A DNA stretch of 64,000 nucleotides. Source: Cesiribacter sp. SM1 (lineage in GTDB: Bacteria; Bacteroidota; Bacteroidia; Cytophagales; Cyclobacteriaceae). The number at the start of each line of letters is the position of its first letter. Position 1 is the first letter of the stretch. The notes beneath the pieces were generated by a model. It saw only the letters and a list, made by a program, of their open reading frames with translations. It did no database searches and had not been told where the DNA came from. The position numbers and the translations under genes were made by a program. The stretch is taken from NCBI RefSeq assembly GCF_020178975.1, contig NZ_JAHXBU010000092.1:248001-312000 (forward strand). The letters run 5' to 3'. Below, one piece after another: positions 26,690-35,567 of this stretch.

Positions 26690-27606
26690 TGGAAAACATC
26701 GAAATCAATCCGCCAAACTTCCAGTCAGAGTACATCAGGTACATCAACGAATGTTTTAACCACTGGGGACAGGATAAGGAGTACGACTGGGCCTTTAACC
26801 GTAAGGTAGGAAATCATGCTTCTGATATCATGATTATCAGGAATGAGGAAGATGAGGTGATTGCAGGCTCGGCAGTTACATACAGAAAATTAGAGAAGCC
26901 CGATGGCAGTAATATTGCTATTGGTATCATGACTGGCTCCTGGACCTTACCAAAGGCTCGCGGCAGAGGCTGTTTCAGTAAAATCATCCAGTTATCAAAA
27001 GAGCTGGCCGGCAAGAGAGACGTACCCTACCTCACCGCCTTTGTAACAGAAAGCAATGCGAGTTTCAGGCGGTTAAGAGATGCAGGCTCCATGCTGCTTC
27101 CCACCAGCTTTTTGTTTTCTCCGGAAGAACCCTTTGCAGATGTAGATATAGCGGAGATCTCTGTTACAGACAAAACAGAAGGTGTTATCAAAGATATTTT
27201 TGAAAAGTTCAGCCAGTTGCAAAAGGAGTCTGTCCGCTATACTTATACTCCGGAGGAGTTCCGGCAACAGTATATCGATCGCCCTAATGGCTCAGAGATC
27301 ATCAGGCTGGGAGATGATTATGCAATTGTGGAAGAAACATACAATGTGGTAAGGGTTCTGCTTATCACCTATAAGGACCTGAATCAGTTTGAAAAAACAG
27401 TTAAACTGCTTACAAACTGGGCGCTCAAAAACAGATCAAAGAAACTGCTCCTGTTCTCTACCCAGCAGGGCCTTATTGAAAGAAGTAAAAATATTGGCTT
27501 TGAAGCTATGCAAGGGTATTTTACCATTTTAAGCACTTCGGAAGGAGCTAAGGAGCAAATGGAAGAGCTTATGCAGCTAAGCATCAATATGGGCGATAAG
27601 ATGTAG
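26689..27606 (+). CDS. GNAT-family acyltransferase
   Basis: The protein has about 305 residues. It has a GNAT N-terminal fold with the acyl-CoA motif A region (GIMTGSWTLPKARGRGCFSKI, split here by position: TLPKARGRGCF near residue 85) and a following VPYLTAFVTESNASFRRL segment where a C-terminal motif B would lie. Two-domain GNATs of this size (Eis-like) are common in surface-glycan loci. The start ATG at 26689 overlaps the stop of the deacetylase-like gene by one base, so the two are translationally coupled. A deacetylase followed by an acyltransferase suggests swapping one N-acyl group for another on a sugar. The acyl group is unknown. Confidence 0.7.
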   Translation: MENIEINPPNFQSEYIRYINECFNHWGQDKEYDWAFNRKVGNHASDIMIIRNEEDEVIAGSAVTYRKLEKPDGSNIAIGIMTGSWTLPKARGRGCFSKIIQLSKELAGKRDVPYLTAFVTESNASFRRLRDAGSMLLPTSFLFSPEEPFADVDIAEISVTDKTEGVIKDIFEKFSQLQKESVRYTYTPEEFRQQYIDRPNGSEIIRLGDDYAIVEETYNVVRVLLITYKDLNQFEKTVKLLTNWALKNRSKKLLLFSTQQGLIERSKNIGFEAMQGYFTILSTSEGAKEQMEELMQLSINMGDKM

Positions 27607-27628
27607 ACAATAAATCTGCCCTGCTGTA

Positions 27629-27675
27629 AAATATCAAAGCGCTGTGTATATATCCTATACAGCGCTTTGATATTT
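27629..27675. terminator. Bidirectional intrinsic terminator
   Basis: A perfect 17-bp stem (27629-27645 with 27659-27675) with a 13-base loop sits between convergent genes ending at 27606 (plus) and 27700 (minus). It is flanked by A on one side and T on the other. Confidence 0.85.
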
Positions 27676-27699
27676 AGAGTACAGCCTGTTCTGAAAAAA

Positions 27700-28839
27700 T
27701 CAGGAAGCGGCTTCCGTTACCCTGCGGATTTGCTTAACTACCCGCTTGAGGTCATCATCACTTAGGTTTGAGCCAGAAGGCAGGCAAAGGCCTTTCTCAA
27801 AAAGTCTTTCACTGGTGCCGCCGCCATAAAAGGGTGCCCCTGCAAATACAGGCTGCAGGTGCATGGGCTTCCACAGGGGCCTCGATTCTATGTTATCCTG
27901 CTCTAATCCAAGCCTGATGTCTTCCCTGCTAAAACCGCTGGTCTCATCAACCAGCACAGTGGTTAACCACCTGTTAGAAAAATATTCTTCACCGGGTTCT
28001 TCCATAAAACGAATGGCATCATGGTTTGCCAGCGAAATATTGTAGAAGGCATAATTGCTTCGCCTTTTAGCAACACGCTCCTCCAGTACGTCCATTTGTC
28101 CACGGCCAATGCCTGCACATATGTTGCTCATTCTGTAGTTATACCCAATCTGTGTGTGCTGATAATGGGGTGCAGGATCACGTGCCTGTGTAGCCAGAAA
28201 GCGTGCTTTTTTCACCCAGCCCTCATTTCTGGAAACCAGTGCACCTCCGCCAGAGGTGGTGATGATTTTATTTCCGTTGAACGACAGAATGCTGATATCG
28301 CCAAAAGAACCCAGCTTCTGGCCTTTGTACGAAGAGCCCAGTGCCTCTGCAGCATCTTCAACCACAGGTATTTCATAGCGCTTTGCCACGTCCATAATGC
28401 GGTCCATCTGGGCTGGCATACCATACAGGTGCACCACAATAATTGCTTTTGGCTTTTTACCTTTATCCATCCTGTCTTTGATGGCCAGCTCCAGGTGATC
28501 TGGCGACATGTTCCAGGTTTTTTCCTCACTGTCTACAAACACTGGGGTGGCCCCCTGGTAGGCTATTGGATTTGCAGATGCAGAAAAAGTCATTGACTGG
28601 CATATTACTTCATCTCCTGCTTCTACACCCAGAATAACCAGGGCCAGGTGCAGCGCAGCTGTTCCCGCACTTAGGGCTGCCACATGCACTCCCTGCCCCA
28701 GGTAGGCTGCAAGATCCTGCTCAAAGCCATTCACATGCGGCCCCAGGGGGGCTATCCAGTTGGTAGCAAAGGCATCCTGTATATTTTTGAGCTCATTCTC
28801 CCCCATGTGAGGAGACGAAAGCCATATTTTCTCATTCAT
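27700..28839 (-). CDS. DegT/DnrJ/EryC1 sugar aminotransferase
   Basis: The PLP-dependent enzyme has about 379 residues. It has the family motifs SAGTAALHLAL near residue 57, VEDAAEALGSSYKG near 163 and the cofactor lysine in FNGNKIITTSGGG near 187. Members aminate 4-keto-6-deoxy nucleotide sugars using glutamate. The sequence style (APLGPHVNGFEQDL at the start) is like PglE/EpsN-type enzymes of bacillosamine pathways. It is distinct from the LegC-like aminotransferase at 53.2-54.3 kb, so two different amino sugars are likely made. The ATG at 28837-28839 overlaps the phosphoesterase stop by 4 bases; a longer start is less likely. It is the last gene of a long operon. Confidence 0.88.
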   Translation of the reverse strand: MNEKIWLSSPHMGENELKNIQDAFATNWIAPLGPHVNGFEQDLAAYLGQGVHVAALSAGTAALHLALVILGVEAGDEVICQSMTFSASANPIAYQGATPVFVDSEEKTWNMSPDHLELAIKDRMDKGKKPKAIIVVHLYGMPAQMDRIMDVAKRYEIPVVEDAAEALGSSYKGQKLGSFGDISILSFNGNKIITTSGGGALVSRNEGWVKKARFLATQARDPAPHYQHTQIGYNYRMSNICAGIGRGQMDVLEERVAKRRSNYAFYNISLANHDAIRFMEEPGEEYFSNRWLTTVLVDETSGFSREDIRLGLEQDNIESRPLWKPMHLQPVFAGAPFYGGGTSERLFEKGLCLPSGSNLSDDDLKRVVKQIRRVTEAAS

Positions 28840-29483
28840 AATCTTTTCTTTTGCTGATAATATTCCAGGCAAATGGAAGGATATCCCTCCTGCCTCATCT
28901 TATCTAAAACCAAATCCACATTATATACGACAGACTCCAGGCTAACTTCGGTACTGATGGTATCATACAGAACATAGTTGATTACATTGATCCATTTTCT
29001 GTTCTGGCCAACACTGCCTGTGTTGATAAGCTTTTTACCCTCTGCCGATGTTGCTGCAAACTGATGGTGGGAGTGTCCAATTATATAATTTCTCTCAAGT
29101 TGCAGCTCATCGATATCAGTATCAGGAAATACATACTGGTTATTTACGGTATGTTGTACCTGAAAGTCGCCTACCTCCACTGCATTTCCCCAGGCAGTTA
29201 TCAATTCCTTTTGGCTGAAGCGTGGATAACAATGGCTAAAAAAAGCCTTCGCTACTTTGTTTTCTCCAGGATAGCTGCCCTCTATGTAATAGGTTTCATG
29301 ATTACCCATCAGGCAGGTGCACTCTACGCTTTCCAGCAACTGCACACATTCGTTGCTCCAGGGGCCATAGTTTACCACATCCCCATGGCTTATTACCATA
29401 TCAGCTTCAGGGCCTGCTACTTGCAGCATTTTCTCGAGTGCTATCAGGTTGCCATGTACATCGCCAAAAATTAATACCCGCAT
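28836..29483 (-). CDS. Calcineurin-like metallophosphoesterase
   Basis: The 215-residue cytoplasmic protein has the metallophosphatase motifs in order: GDVHGN near residue 7, GDVVNYG near 35, GNHE near 60, a later His (QVQHTVN) and GHSHH near 137. It is of the YfcE/diadenosine-phosphatase-like type and should cleave phosphomonoesters or diesters. In a glycan operon it may recycle a nucleotide product or remove a phosphate from a precursor. The 4-bp overlap with the aminotransferase gene hints at a shared pathway. The substrate is unknown. Confidence 0.8.
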   Translation of the reverse strand: MRVLIFGDVHGNLIALEKMLQVAGPEADMVISHGDVVNYGPWSNECVQLLESVECTCLMGNHETYYIEGSYPGENKVAKAFFSHCYPRFSQKELITAWGNAVEVGDFQVQHTVNNQYVFPDTDIDELQLERNYIIGHSHHQFAATSAEGKKLINTGSVGQNRKWINVINYVLYDTISTEVSLESVVYNVDLVLDKMRQEGYPSICLEYYQQKKRL

Positions 29484-29499
29484 GCCTTTGCTGCTCCTT

Positions 29500-30405
29500 T
29501 TATTCTACCACTGATTTAACTTTTTGCCGGAAAAGCCCGGTGTTTATACCGCTTCCCTGCAGGTACTTCTCCAGCAGGCTGATGTCTACCTTTGCCCTGG
29601 AGGAAAAATGGGGATCATCCTTATTGATAATCTTTTCCTTTGAACAACCTGTTTGCTCACAAATCACTTCTGCAAGTTCCATAAGCGTAATTTCTTCACC
29701 GGAGGCAAGGTTGATTACCTGCTCAGGCCACTCATCTAGTTTCGCAAGATGAGCGATCGCTTTAACGGCATCATCTACATGCAGAAAATCAAAGCTAACC
29801 CTGTTCCCGTTGGTTAAGTTAATGTTTTCCTTAGCAGCTGCCTGCCCGATGAGCTTATGCAGGATCCCTCCTGCTTTCATGCCGGGACCGTACAGGGCAG
29901 ATATGCGCAAGTGTAGTAAAGAGAGCCCGTTTGCCTCGGCAATGGAACTCATCACTAACTCCTGTGATAGTTTGGATGCACTGTAGCCAACGTGTCCTCC
30001 CTTTGGATAGGTTTTTTCACCTTCTTTTAAGGGAACCGGCCAGGGCTTACCTACCACCACCAGCGTGGAACAATTGATCACCCTCGGGATCTTTTCTGCT
30101 GCCGCCCAGTTCATGATGTTGGCCCCGCCCAGTACATTGGTACTGAACAGTTGCTCCAGGTAGGCCGGATCGTTGAAGACTTTGTATGGATCTGGTAAGG
30201 CAGAAGCACAATTGATTACTACATCTGGTTTTGCCTTTACAGATGTAAATTGTGTCGCATCGGTAATATTAAGGGCACAGGCATTAGCAGAATCCCCGGC
30301 CCCAACAGATCTTTTTGAATAGTACACCTCTTCTCCCTGCTGCTGCAGGTATTTAACCAGGGTACTGCCTAAAAAACCTCCGGCGCCAATCACAAAGTAT
30401 GTCAT
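29500..30405 (-). CDS. NAD-dependent epimerase/dehydratase (SDR)
   Basis: The 301-residue extended SDR protein has an N-terminal NAD motif (GAGGFLGST near residue 7), an active-site Ser region (NCSTLVVVG) and the catalytic Tyr-x3-Lys pair in YSASKLSQE. Similar proteins reduce or epimerise nucleotide-linked keto-sugars. The overall form, with a C-terminal lid that is not strongly conserved, does not allow a precise reaction to be named. It is spaced 4 bases from the ATP-grasp gene upstream and 16 from the phosphoesterase downstream. Confidence 0.82.
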   Translation of the reverse strand: MTYFVIGAGGFLGSTLVKYLQQQGEEVYYSKRSVGAGDSANACALNITDATQFTSVKAKPDVVINCASALPDPYKVFNDPAYLEQLFSTNVLGGANIMNWAAAEKIPRVINCSTLVVVGKPWPVPLKEGEKTYPKGGHVGYSASKLSQELVMSSIAEANGLSLLHLRISALYGPGMKAGGILHKLIGQAAAKENINLTNGNRVSFDFLHVDDAVKAIAHLAKLDEWPEQVINLASGEEITLMELAEVICEQTGCSKEKIINKDDPHFSSRAKVDISLLEKYLQGSGINTGLFRQKVKSVVE

Positions 30406-30409
30406 GCCA

Positions 30410-31447
30410 CTATTTGCTCAAAAATGGATAGTACTGGCTGCGGTATCCCTCCAGTTCTCCCTCTTCCTTTAATCTCTTCAGCTGAGCAGGCTCTACAAAA
30501 ATATCCGACCAGGTCCTGAACACAGCACCATCCCTAAGCCGGGGCTGTTCCATTTCTGCTTCGCCAAAAATGTGGTTCAGGAGGGCCTCCACCTCGTTAA
30601 AGCCAAACATATAGCGGAGTGGTGTTGTACCGCTGAACCTTCCGTTTATTTCAAATACCACCGGTTTTCCATCCTTGATCCGGTACTGAAAATTAGCTGG
30701 GCCTTCCACCCCTAACCGTTCTGCAATGGCACAGATGGTGCTATCGTAAGGATTATCTCCCTCCCGGTACGCCCTGTAGGTATTGCCGTCGCGTAAATCT
30801 CTTTTTAGCGATACAATCGCTTTACATTTACCATCTACCACCATACAGCCAGCGGTGTACTCCCCCTCCTCTTCACCAAGCATTTCCTGTACCACAAGGT
30901 TATTTTTGTATGAGCATACCTCCTCCAGATCCTTATCATTCTCAATGATCTTTATGCCTTTTGATCTGGCACCATCTACGGGCTTGGCAATGTAGGGATA
31001 GGGACATGAATTCCGTAGCCTTTCAATTCCTTCCTTATCAGTAGTTAGTGCAGAATGGGGATAGGGAAATCCATGTTCTTTCAGGAACTGTGCAGTTAGC
31101 CATTTATCATTTGCAATTGCAATCACCTCCGGGCTGGAAACAATTACTTTCACCTTCAGCTCCTTTTCCAGTCGTTTCTTGTGTTCGGCAAACAGAGGTA
31201 ATTCCACATCGGTGCCAACAAACACTACATCCACCTGCTCCTTCCTGATGATATCTTCCACCACATCCAGGTATTCTGGTTTATTTGCCATAGGGATCAG
31301 ATAGGCCTTATCTCCTAAGCTGTGCCCCTGTGCTCTGTAATCAGGATCGGCCGTAATAATGTAGTATGCATTGACAGAGATATTAAGGCTGCGTAAAATT
31401 CCCTGGCCCAGTAAGGCACCGGCACCGGTAACAAGTATTCTTTTCAT
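30410..31447 (-). CDS. ATP-grasp enzyme (CarB-like)
   Basis: The 345-residue protein has an N-terminal pre-ATP-grasp Rossmann-like domain (ILVTGAGALLGQGILRSL), then the ATP-grasp fold with a Lys-containing strand (YIAKPVDGARSKGI), VVQEMLGEEEGEYTAG and the metal motif FEINGRFSGTTP. Such enzymes join a carboxylate to an amine or other nucleophile with ATP. In glycan clusters, similar proteins are thought to attach amino acids or make carbamoyl or amide groups. Here it may amidate a uronic acid or add an aminoacyl group. It is tightly packed between the SDR gene and the phosphoglycosyltransferase gene. Confidence 0.8.
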   Translation of the reverse strand: MKRILVTGAGALLGQGILRSLNISVNAYYIITADPDYRAQGHSLGDKAYLIPMANKPEYLDVVEDIIRKEQVDVVFVGTDVELPLFAEHKKRLEKELKVKVIVSSPEVIAIANDKWLTAQFLKEHGFPYPHSALTTDKEGIERLRNSCPYPYIAKPVDGARSKGIKIIENDKDLEEVCSYKNNLVVQEMLGEEEGEYTAGCMVVDGKCKAIVSLKRDLRDGNTYRAYREGDNPYDSTICAIAERLGVEGPANFQYRIKDGKPVVFEINGRFSGTTPLRYMFGFNEVEALLNHIFGEAEMEQPRLRDGAVFRTWSDIFVEPAQLKRLKEEGELEGYRSQYYPFLSK

Positions 31448-31453
31448 AGAAAT

Positions 31454-32083
31454 TCAATTCTGTTTTTTTTGCCGAACGTATTCAATAAAAGAAGGCATGG
31501 TGGCATGTCCCTTTGCAGAGATGCCTTCTGATTTAATAACCTTGGCAACTGTTAATAGTAAAATCTTTACATCAAGTGCAAAGGATATATTTTCTACATA
31601 CCAGATGTCGTATCTGAATTTTTCATCCCAGCTGATGGAGTTACGTCCATTTACTGCCGTCCAGCCGGTAATGCCAGGTTTTACTTCATGCCTGCGCTTT
31701 TGAATTTCGTCGTAAAAGGGCAGATAATCAACCAGCAGTGGCCTTGGGCCAATCAGGCTCATATCTCCTTTTATTACATTAATCAGCTGTGGTATTTCAT
31801 CAAGTGATGTTTTTCGTACAAAACTTCCCACAGGTGTTAACCTTTTTTCATCGGGCAGTAGGTTTCCCTGACTGTCCTTCAGGTCGTTCATGGTCTTGAA
31901 CTTGATCACATGAAAAACCTTGCCTCCCTTGCCCGGCCTGGGCTGCACAAAAAAAACATCCCCCCGGTTTGCTATAAAAAGTGCCAGTGCAACAAGCAGG
32001 GTAACAGGCAACAAAATAATAAAAGCAATTAAGCTTATAACAAAATCAAGTAAGGGCTTGATGTAATTGGGGTACAACTTCAT
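31454..32083 (-). CDS. Phosphoglycosyltransferase, PglC type (initiating sugar transferase)
   Basis: The 209-residue protein has one hydrophobic re-entrant helix near residues 12-36, then the conserved core: KVFHVIKFKTMND, the catalytic Asp-Glu pair in KTSLDEIPQLINV, and GPRPLLVDYLP. This is the small monotopic PglC-type transferase that moves a phospho-sugar from UDP-sugar to undecaprenyl phosphate, starting glycan assembly on the inner leaflet. The likely donor is a UDP-linked diacetamido or 6-deoxy sugar made by the 22.7-kb dehydratase and 27.7-kb aminotransferase. It overlaps the preceding glycosyltransferase gene by 38 bases. Confidence 0.92.
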   Translation of the reverse strand: MKLYPNYIKPLLDFVISLIAFIILLPVTLLVALALFIANRGDVFFVQPRPGKGGKVFHVIKFKTMNDLKDSQGNLLPDEKRLTPVGSFVRKTSLDEIPQLINVIKGDMSLIGPRPLLVDYLPFYDEIQKRRHEVKPGITGWTAVNGRNSISWDEKFRYDIWYVENISFALDVKILLLTVAKVIKSEGISAKGHATMPSFIEYVRQKKQN

Positions 32084-33236
32084 GTTTTCTTAATTGTTCC
32101 TGATACTCCTTCAGCAGGAGACTCCAAAAATGGGTTTGCTCATACCTTTCTACTATCATCTTACGAGCATTCTGGCTTAAATGTGCGTATAATGGCTGGT
32201 TTAGGAGCAGTTTTTCCATAGCAGCATACAACTCGGCTGTTGTCTTGGGTGGTATGATCAATCCGTTTTCACCATCAACAATAATCTCGTTACAGCCATT
32301 AATGTTGGTTACTATGCAGGGCAGACCAAAACAGGCAGCCTGCATGGGTACATTGGGAAAGCCCTCCCGATAGGATGGAAAAGCAAGGGCATGGCTAATG
32401 GAAAGGTAAGGCCGCACATCCTTCTGATAGCCTACTGTTATAATGGCTGGATTGGTTTCAATTTCATGCAGGGTTTCTTCTGAAATCGGATCCAGCTCCT
32501 GCTCCAGCGGGCCAACCAGCAGAAGCCTGGCATGCGGATGTAGTCTATTAAGCTTACTGAAAGCTGTAACAAGCTCCTGCATGCCTTTATCTCTCACCAG
32601 GCGACCTATGAAAACGAACACAAAATTTTCGCTGCCAATGCCTAACTGCTGCCTTAGTGCCTCTGGCTGGCCCTTTTCAATACTGCTTCTGCTGAAGAAA
32701 TCAGTATCGATTCCATTGCTGCTGCCGTTACCGATTACTTTTAGCTTTTCGGGCTGGTTGTACAGTGTGTCAATCAGGATTCTCTTCAGGTTATTGGAGT
32801 TTGGATAAACTTTGGTTGCACATGCATAGGTTAGCACCTCTACAAACTCCAGAATTTTACGTCTCAATCCGCTGGCTTCTATCAGGTATAAACCAGCTAC
32901 CGTATGCAAACGAATGGGCACACCGGCAAGCTTAGCCCCAAGCATGGCTATAATGCCGGCCTTTGGTGTGTGGGAGTGTACTATGGCAGGCCTGTATTTC
33001 CTGCACAGCCTGTAGAACTGCCAAAGGGCTTTTAGATCACGGAGGGGCGTTATTTTCCTGGTAAGGTCAAGAATAATATGTTTGCAACCCTGCTCCCTGA
33101 TTACATCTTCCCGCTCGGGACCATCTGCCGATATCATGACAGGATCGAATCCTCTTTTCTTCATGAAAGGAAGCTGGCCAACAATGAGATTTTTAAGTGA
33201 TATAGGAACTGTGGTTACACGAAAAAGTACTGCCAT
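32046..33236 (-). CDS. Glycosyltransferase family 4 protein
   Basis: The 396-residue GT-B protein has an N-terminal acceptor domain (with the VHSHTPKAGIIAML motif near residue 87) and a C-terminal nucleotide-sugar domain (FIGRLVRDKGMQELV near 210, PSYREGFPNVPMQA near 300). This is the arrangement of PglA/WbnH-type GT4 enzymes that add the second sugar to a lipid-linked primer. It is coupled to the PglC-like gene by overlap, which fits that step. Its start overlaps the deacetylase stop by one base (TAATG). Confidence 0.88.
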   Translation of the reverse strand: MAVLFRVTTVPISLKNLIVGQLPFMKKRGFDPVMISADGPEREDVIREQGCKHIILDLTRKITPLRDLKALWQFYRLCRKYRPAIVHSHTPKAGIIAMLGAKLAGVPIRLHTVAGLYLIEASGLRRKILEFVEVLTYACATKVYPNSNNLKRILIDTLYNQPEKLKVIGNGSSNGIDTDFFSRSSIEKGQPEALRQQLGIGSENFVFVFIGRLVRDKGMQELVTAFSKLNRLHPHARLLLVGPLEQELDPISEETLHEIETNPAIITVGYQKDVRPYLSISHALAFPSYREGFPNVPMQAACFGLPCIVTNINGCNEIIVDGENGLIIPPKTTAELYAAMEKLLLNQPLYAHLSQNARKMIVERYEQTHFWSLLLKEYQEQLRKHEVVPQLHQALT

Positions 33237-34225
33237 TATGCTTGATTAGCTTTAATATAGTCATACACATCCAGCATGCTCATGCTGGTCATACCCCATT
33301 TATTTTCGAGCATTTTGTAATGGTTAATGATGGTTCGAAGGTCTGCCATACTCAGCTCCGGATCATCGCCGAAGTTGTTAGGATGCCACCACAGATGATA
33401 GCACTCCCCTGCTTTGGCAGCCAGGGTCATCTCACGAAGAACCCGCTGCAGGCGTAAACTGTTTAGCAGTTTGTTGTCTGAATGCACAGGCCTTAAAAGC
33501 CTGCTGGCAGGTATGGAAAGCGGTTGCCCGTCCCTTAATTTCAGGGAAGAAAGCTTGTAGGAAGTTTTAGCACCAATAGGCAAATAAGCATCGGCTCCGC
33601 GAACGAACCTTTTCAGGGGCTTTTCTTCCACATCCATATTCCAGAACCAGTCAGATGGGTTAGATCTTACAGTTTTGATTCCTTCCTCGGCACAGATCTT
33701 CAGGTAAGGCTCATCTAGCTGGTTTCGGGGAAATACCAGGGAATGCAGCTCAATTCCTTTTCTGGCAGCAATTCTGCGGGCTGCCTGCAGGTCATGCTTA
33801 AACTGCAGCAGGTCCTGGCCTCCTTCGCGACAGTAGTAGTGTGAGAAGGTGTGTGTGGCCATTTCCTGGTATGGGGTGTTCCTGATCTGGTCAACCAGTT
33901 CAGGTGCAAAAAAATATTCATTCATACGCCTGTCTTCGGCGTACTTTTCTTTAAGCCTGTAAGAGGAAAGCCTCGCATTGTTATAGGCAGGTACCACTGC
34001 AGGAACTGCCGAAGCCCAGTCTTCCCAGTCTTTGGCGAACAGCATACCAACAGTAGCCCAGGTAACATGTACTTTCTCCTTTTCAAAAAGGGAAAGCATT
34101 TGTGGAATAACCCTGCGGGTATTGTCGTAATAGGTAGTTTTTTCTTCTAACTGCACCTTATCGAACACACCCCAGTACAGTTCAAAATCCAACGAAATAG
34201 AAAAAGCTGGTATATCCTTAAGCAT
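33236..34225 (-). CDS. Polysaccharide deacetylase family protein
   Basis: The 329-residue protein has a NodB-like fold with SLDFELYWG near residue 10 (metal Asp and flanking acids), THTFSHYYC near residue 127 (His-x3-His) and VFPRNQ near 168. This is the variant seen in polysaccharide loci of Bacteroidota, related to the YbaN/PgdA group. There is no signal peptide. It probably removes an N-acetyl group from a lipid-linked or nucleotide sugar in the cytoplasm. It is one of three deacetylase-like proteins in the locus (with those at 25.7 and 57.6 kb). Confidence 0.78.
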   Translation of the reverse strand: MLKDIPAFSISLDFELYWGVFDKVQLEEKTTYYDNTRRVIPQMLSLFEKEKVHVTWATVGMLFAKDWEDWASAVPAVVPAYNNARLSSYRLKEKYAEDRRMNEYFFAPELVDQIRNTPYQEMATHTFSHYYCREGGQDLLQFKHDLQAARRIAARKGIELHSLVFPRNQLDEPYLKICAEEGIKTVRSNPSDWFWNMDVEEKPLKRFVRGADAYLPIGAKTSYKLSSLKLRDGQPLSIPASRLLRPVHSDNKLLNSLRLQRVLREMTLAAKAGECYHLWWHPNNFGDDPELSMADLRTIINHYKMLENKWGMTSMSMLDVYDYIKANQA

Positions 34226-35429
34226 GAGCGTTTAATGTTAATTCTGTCTCCATTTTTCTTCTCTGGAGCTGCAGGCGCTGCACTTTCACCTGTCGCTTAT
34301 GATCAAGAAAGGAGACCACCACAAAAAATAAAAAATACATTACCATACTCTTTTGCCGCATGGCAATACCAAGGTTTGCCATTACAAATGCCAGTGCCAG
34401 AGAAGAGGTTAAAAAGATGGTCAGGCTCATCTTTACAAGAGAAGTTGAGTTTTTGATATACCTGATAATGTTTTTATCAAAGAGTTTAAGGGTAAGAAAA
34501 ATATAAAGCAGGTTCTCGAAGGAAACAAAAATGCCTATTGCACCTGGTGCATCGAAGAACAGCGGCCGGAACCAGAAGGTAAGCAGCTTGAGCGGCAGCG
34601 GGTAATTATTGATGTCAATACCGGAACCAGACCTGGATAAGCTGGAGGCACGGCCGGAAGCAAATTCCTCAAAGCCTTCTATAACACCCTCCTCCTCGAG
34701 GTTAATATTGGCCATTGCCAAAACAGTATCAGAAAACACGATGATACCCCCAATAAAGCCTACATATACCAGCATTTTCTGGTACATGGGCACTTTTTCT
34801 TTACCAGTGAAATAACCGGCTACCGCCCCGGCACCCAGGAACATAAAGACGTGCGGCCTGATACAAAAAACGATGAATGAGCTTAGCAGCAGGGCTGGGA
34901 GTCTTTTCTGTGGCACCCGCATGGCATAGGCAAACATGCCAATACCCAGAAAGATCAGTGAGCCTTTGCTAAAGGCCACTGTCCAGAAGTGCATGTTTGG
35001 CAAAAACAGAAAAAGGGTAACCAGTTCAATGCCCCAAAGCTTTGGACTTGTTTTAATGTTCTCCCGGAAGAAAACATAAAAATAGAGAAAGCCCAGGTAG
35101 CCAAACCAGGCGAACAGGGCAAGCATGGATTCATAAGTAAAGCCTAAAACATCGGCAAAGGGATAGCCTATAAATTCAATGAAATGCGTATCTGTTCCAA
35201 ATGCCTCAAACCATGAATCATAAGCGGTTGAAGCATCATGATAGTAGCCTTTGGAATCTGACGGATGCGAGAGCTGGTACCAGTAATATACACCCCAGAA
35301 GAGGTAATGAAACCAGAACAGCTTGTTCATCAGATCAACCGAAAGAAAAGGAAACTTCTGCTTCAGGTTCTTAATGATTGGCTGAGAGATTGCATATAAA
35401 AATAATATGAGAACGATCGCCCCTACCAT
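34218..35429 (-). CDS. Multi-spanning membrane protein, Wzy/EpsG-like candidate polymerase
   Basis: The 403-residue protein has about ten hydrophobic segments. A polar periplasmic-type loop lies early (HPSDSKGYYHDASTAYDSW near residues 55-75) and another around 250-275 (EEGVIEGFEEFASGRASSL). Two long loops between membrane segments in a GT operon are typical of O-antigen or capsule polymerases, which are too variable to recognise by motif. It could also be an acceptor-modifying membrane enzyme. It overlaps the deacetylase gene by 8 bases. Confidence 0.55.
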   Translation of the reverse strand: MVGAIVLILFLYAISQPIIKNLKQKFPFLSVDLMNKLFWFHYLFWGVYYWYQLSHPSDSKGYYHDASTAYDSWFEAFGTDTHFIEFIGYPFADVLGFTYESMLALFAWFGYLGFLYFYVFFRENIKTSPKLWGIELVTLFLFLPNMHFWTVAFSKGSLIFLGIGMFAYAMRVPQKRLPALLLSSFIVFCIRPHVFMFLGAGAVAGYFTGKEKVPMYQKMLVYVGFIGGIIVFSDTVLAMANINLEEEGVIEGFEEFASGRASSLSRSGSGIDINNYPLPLKLLTFWFRPLFFDAPGAIGIFVSFENLLYIFLTLKLFDKNIIRYIKNSTSLVKMSLTIFLTSSLALAFVMANLGIAMRQKSMVMYFLFFVVVSFLDHKRQVKVQRLQLQRRKMETELTLNAHA

Positions 35430-35567
35430 TAAAATAATATCTTTTTACTATTAGCTTTTACTTATCTGTTTGTTCAATCCATGTCGGCAACATTGCTGCA
35501 ACACCCATCAAACCTGTACGGATACTAAAGCGCTGAACTTCCCTCCCGTACGGTAATAGGGTAACTA

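Noticed and set aside
28021-28596. A 191-residue plus-strand open frame opposite the aminotransferase
   Set aside because: It overlaps a clearly conserved DegT aminotransferase and has no domain of its own.
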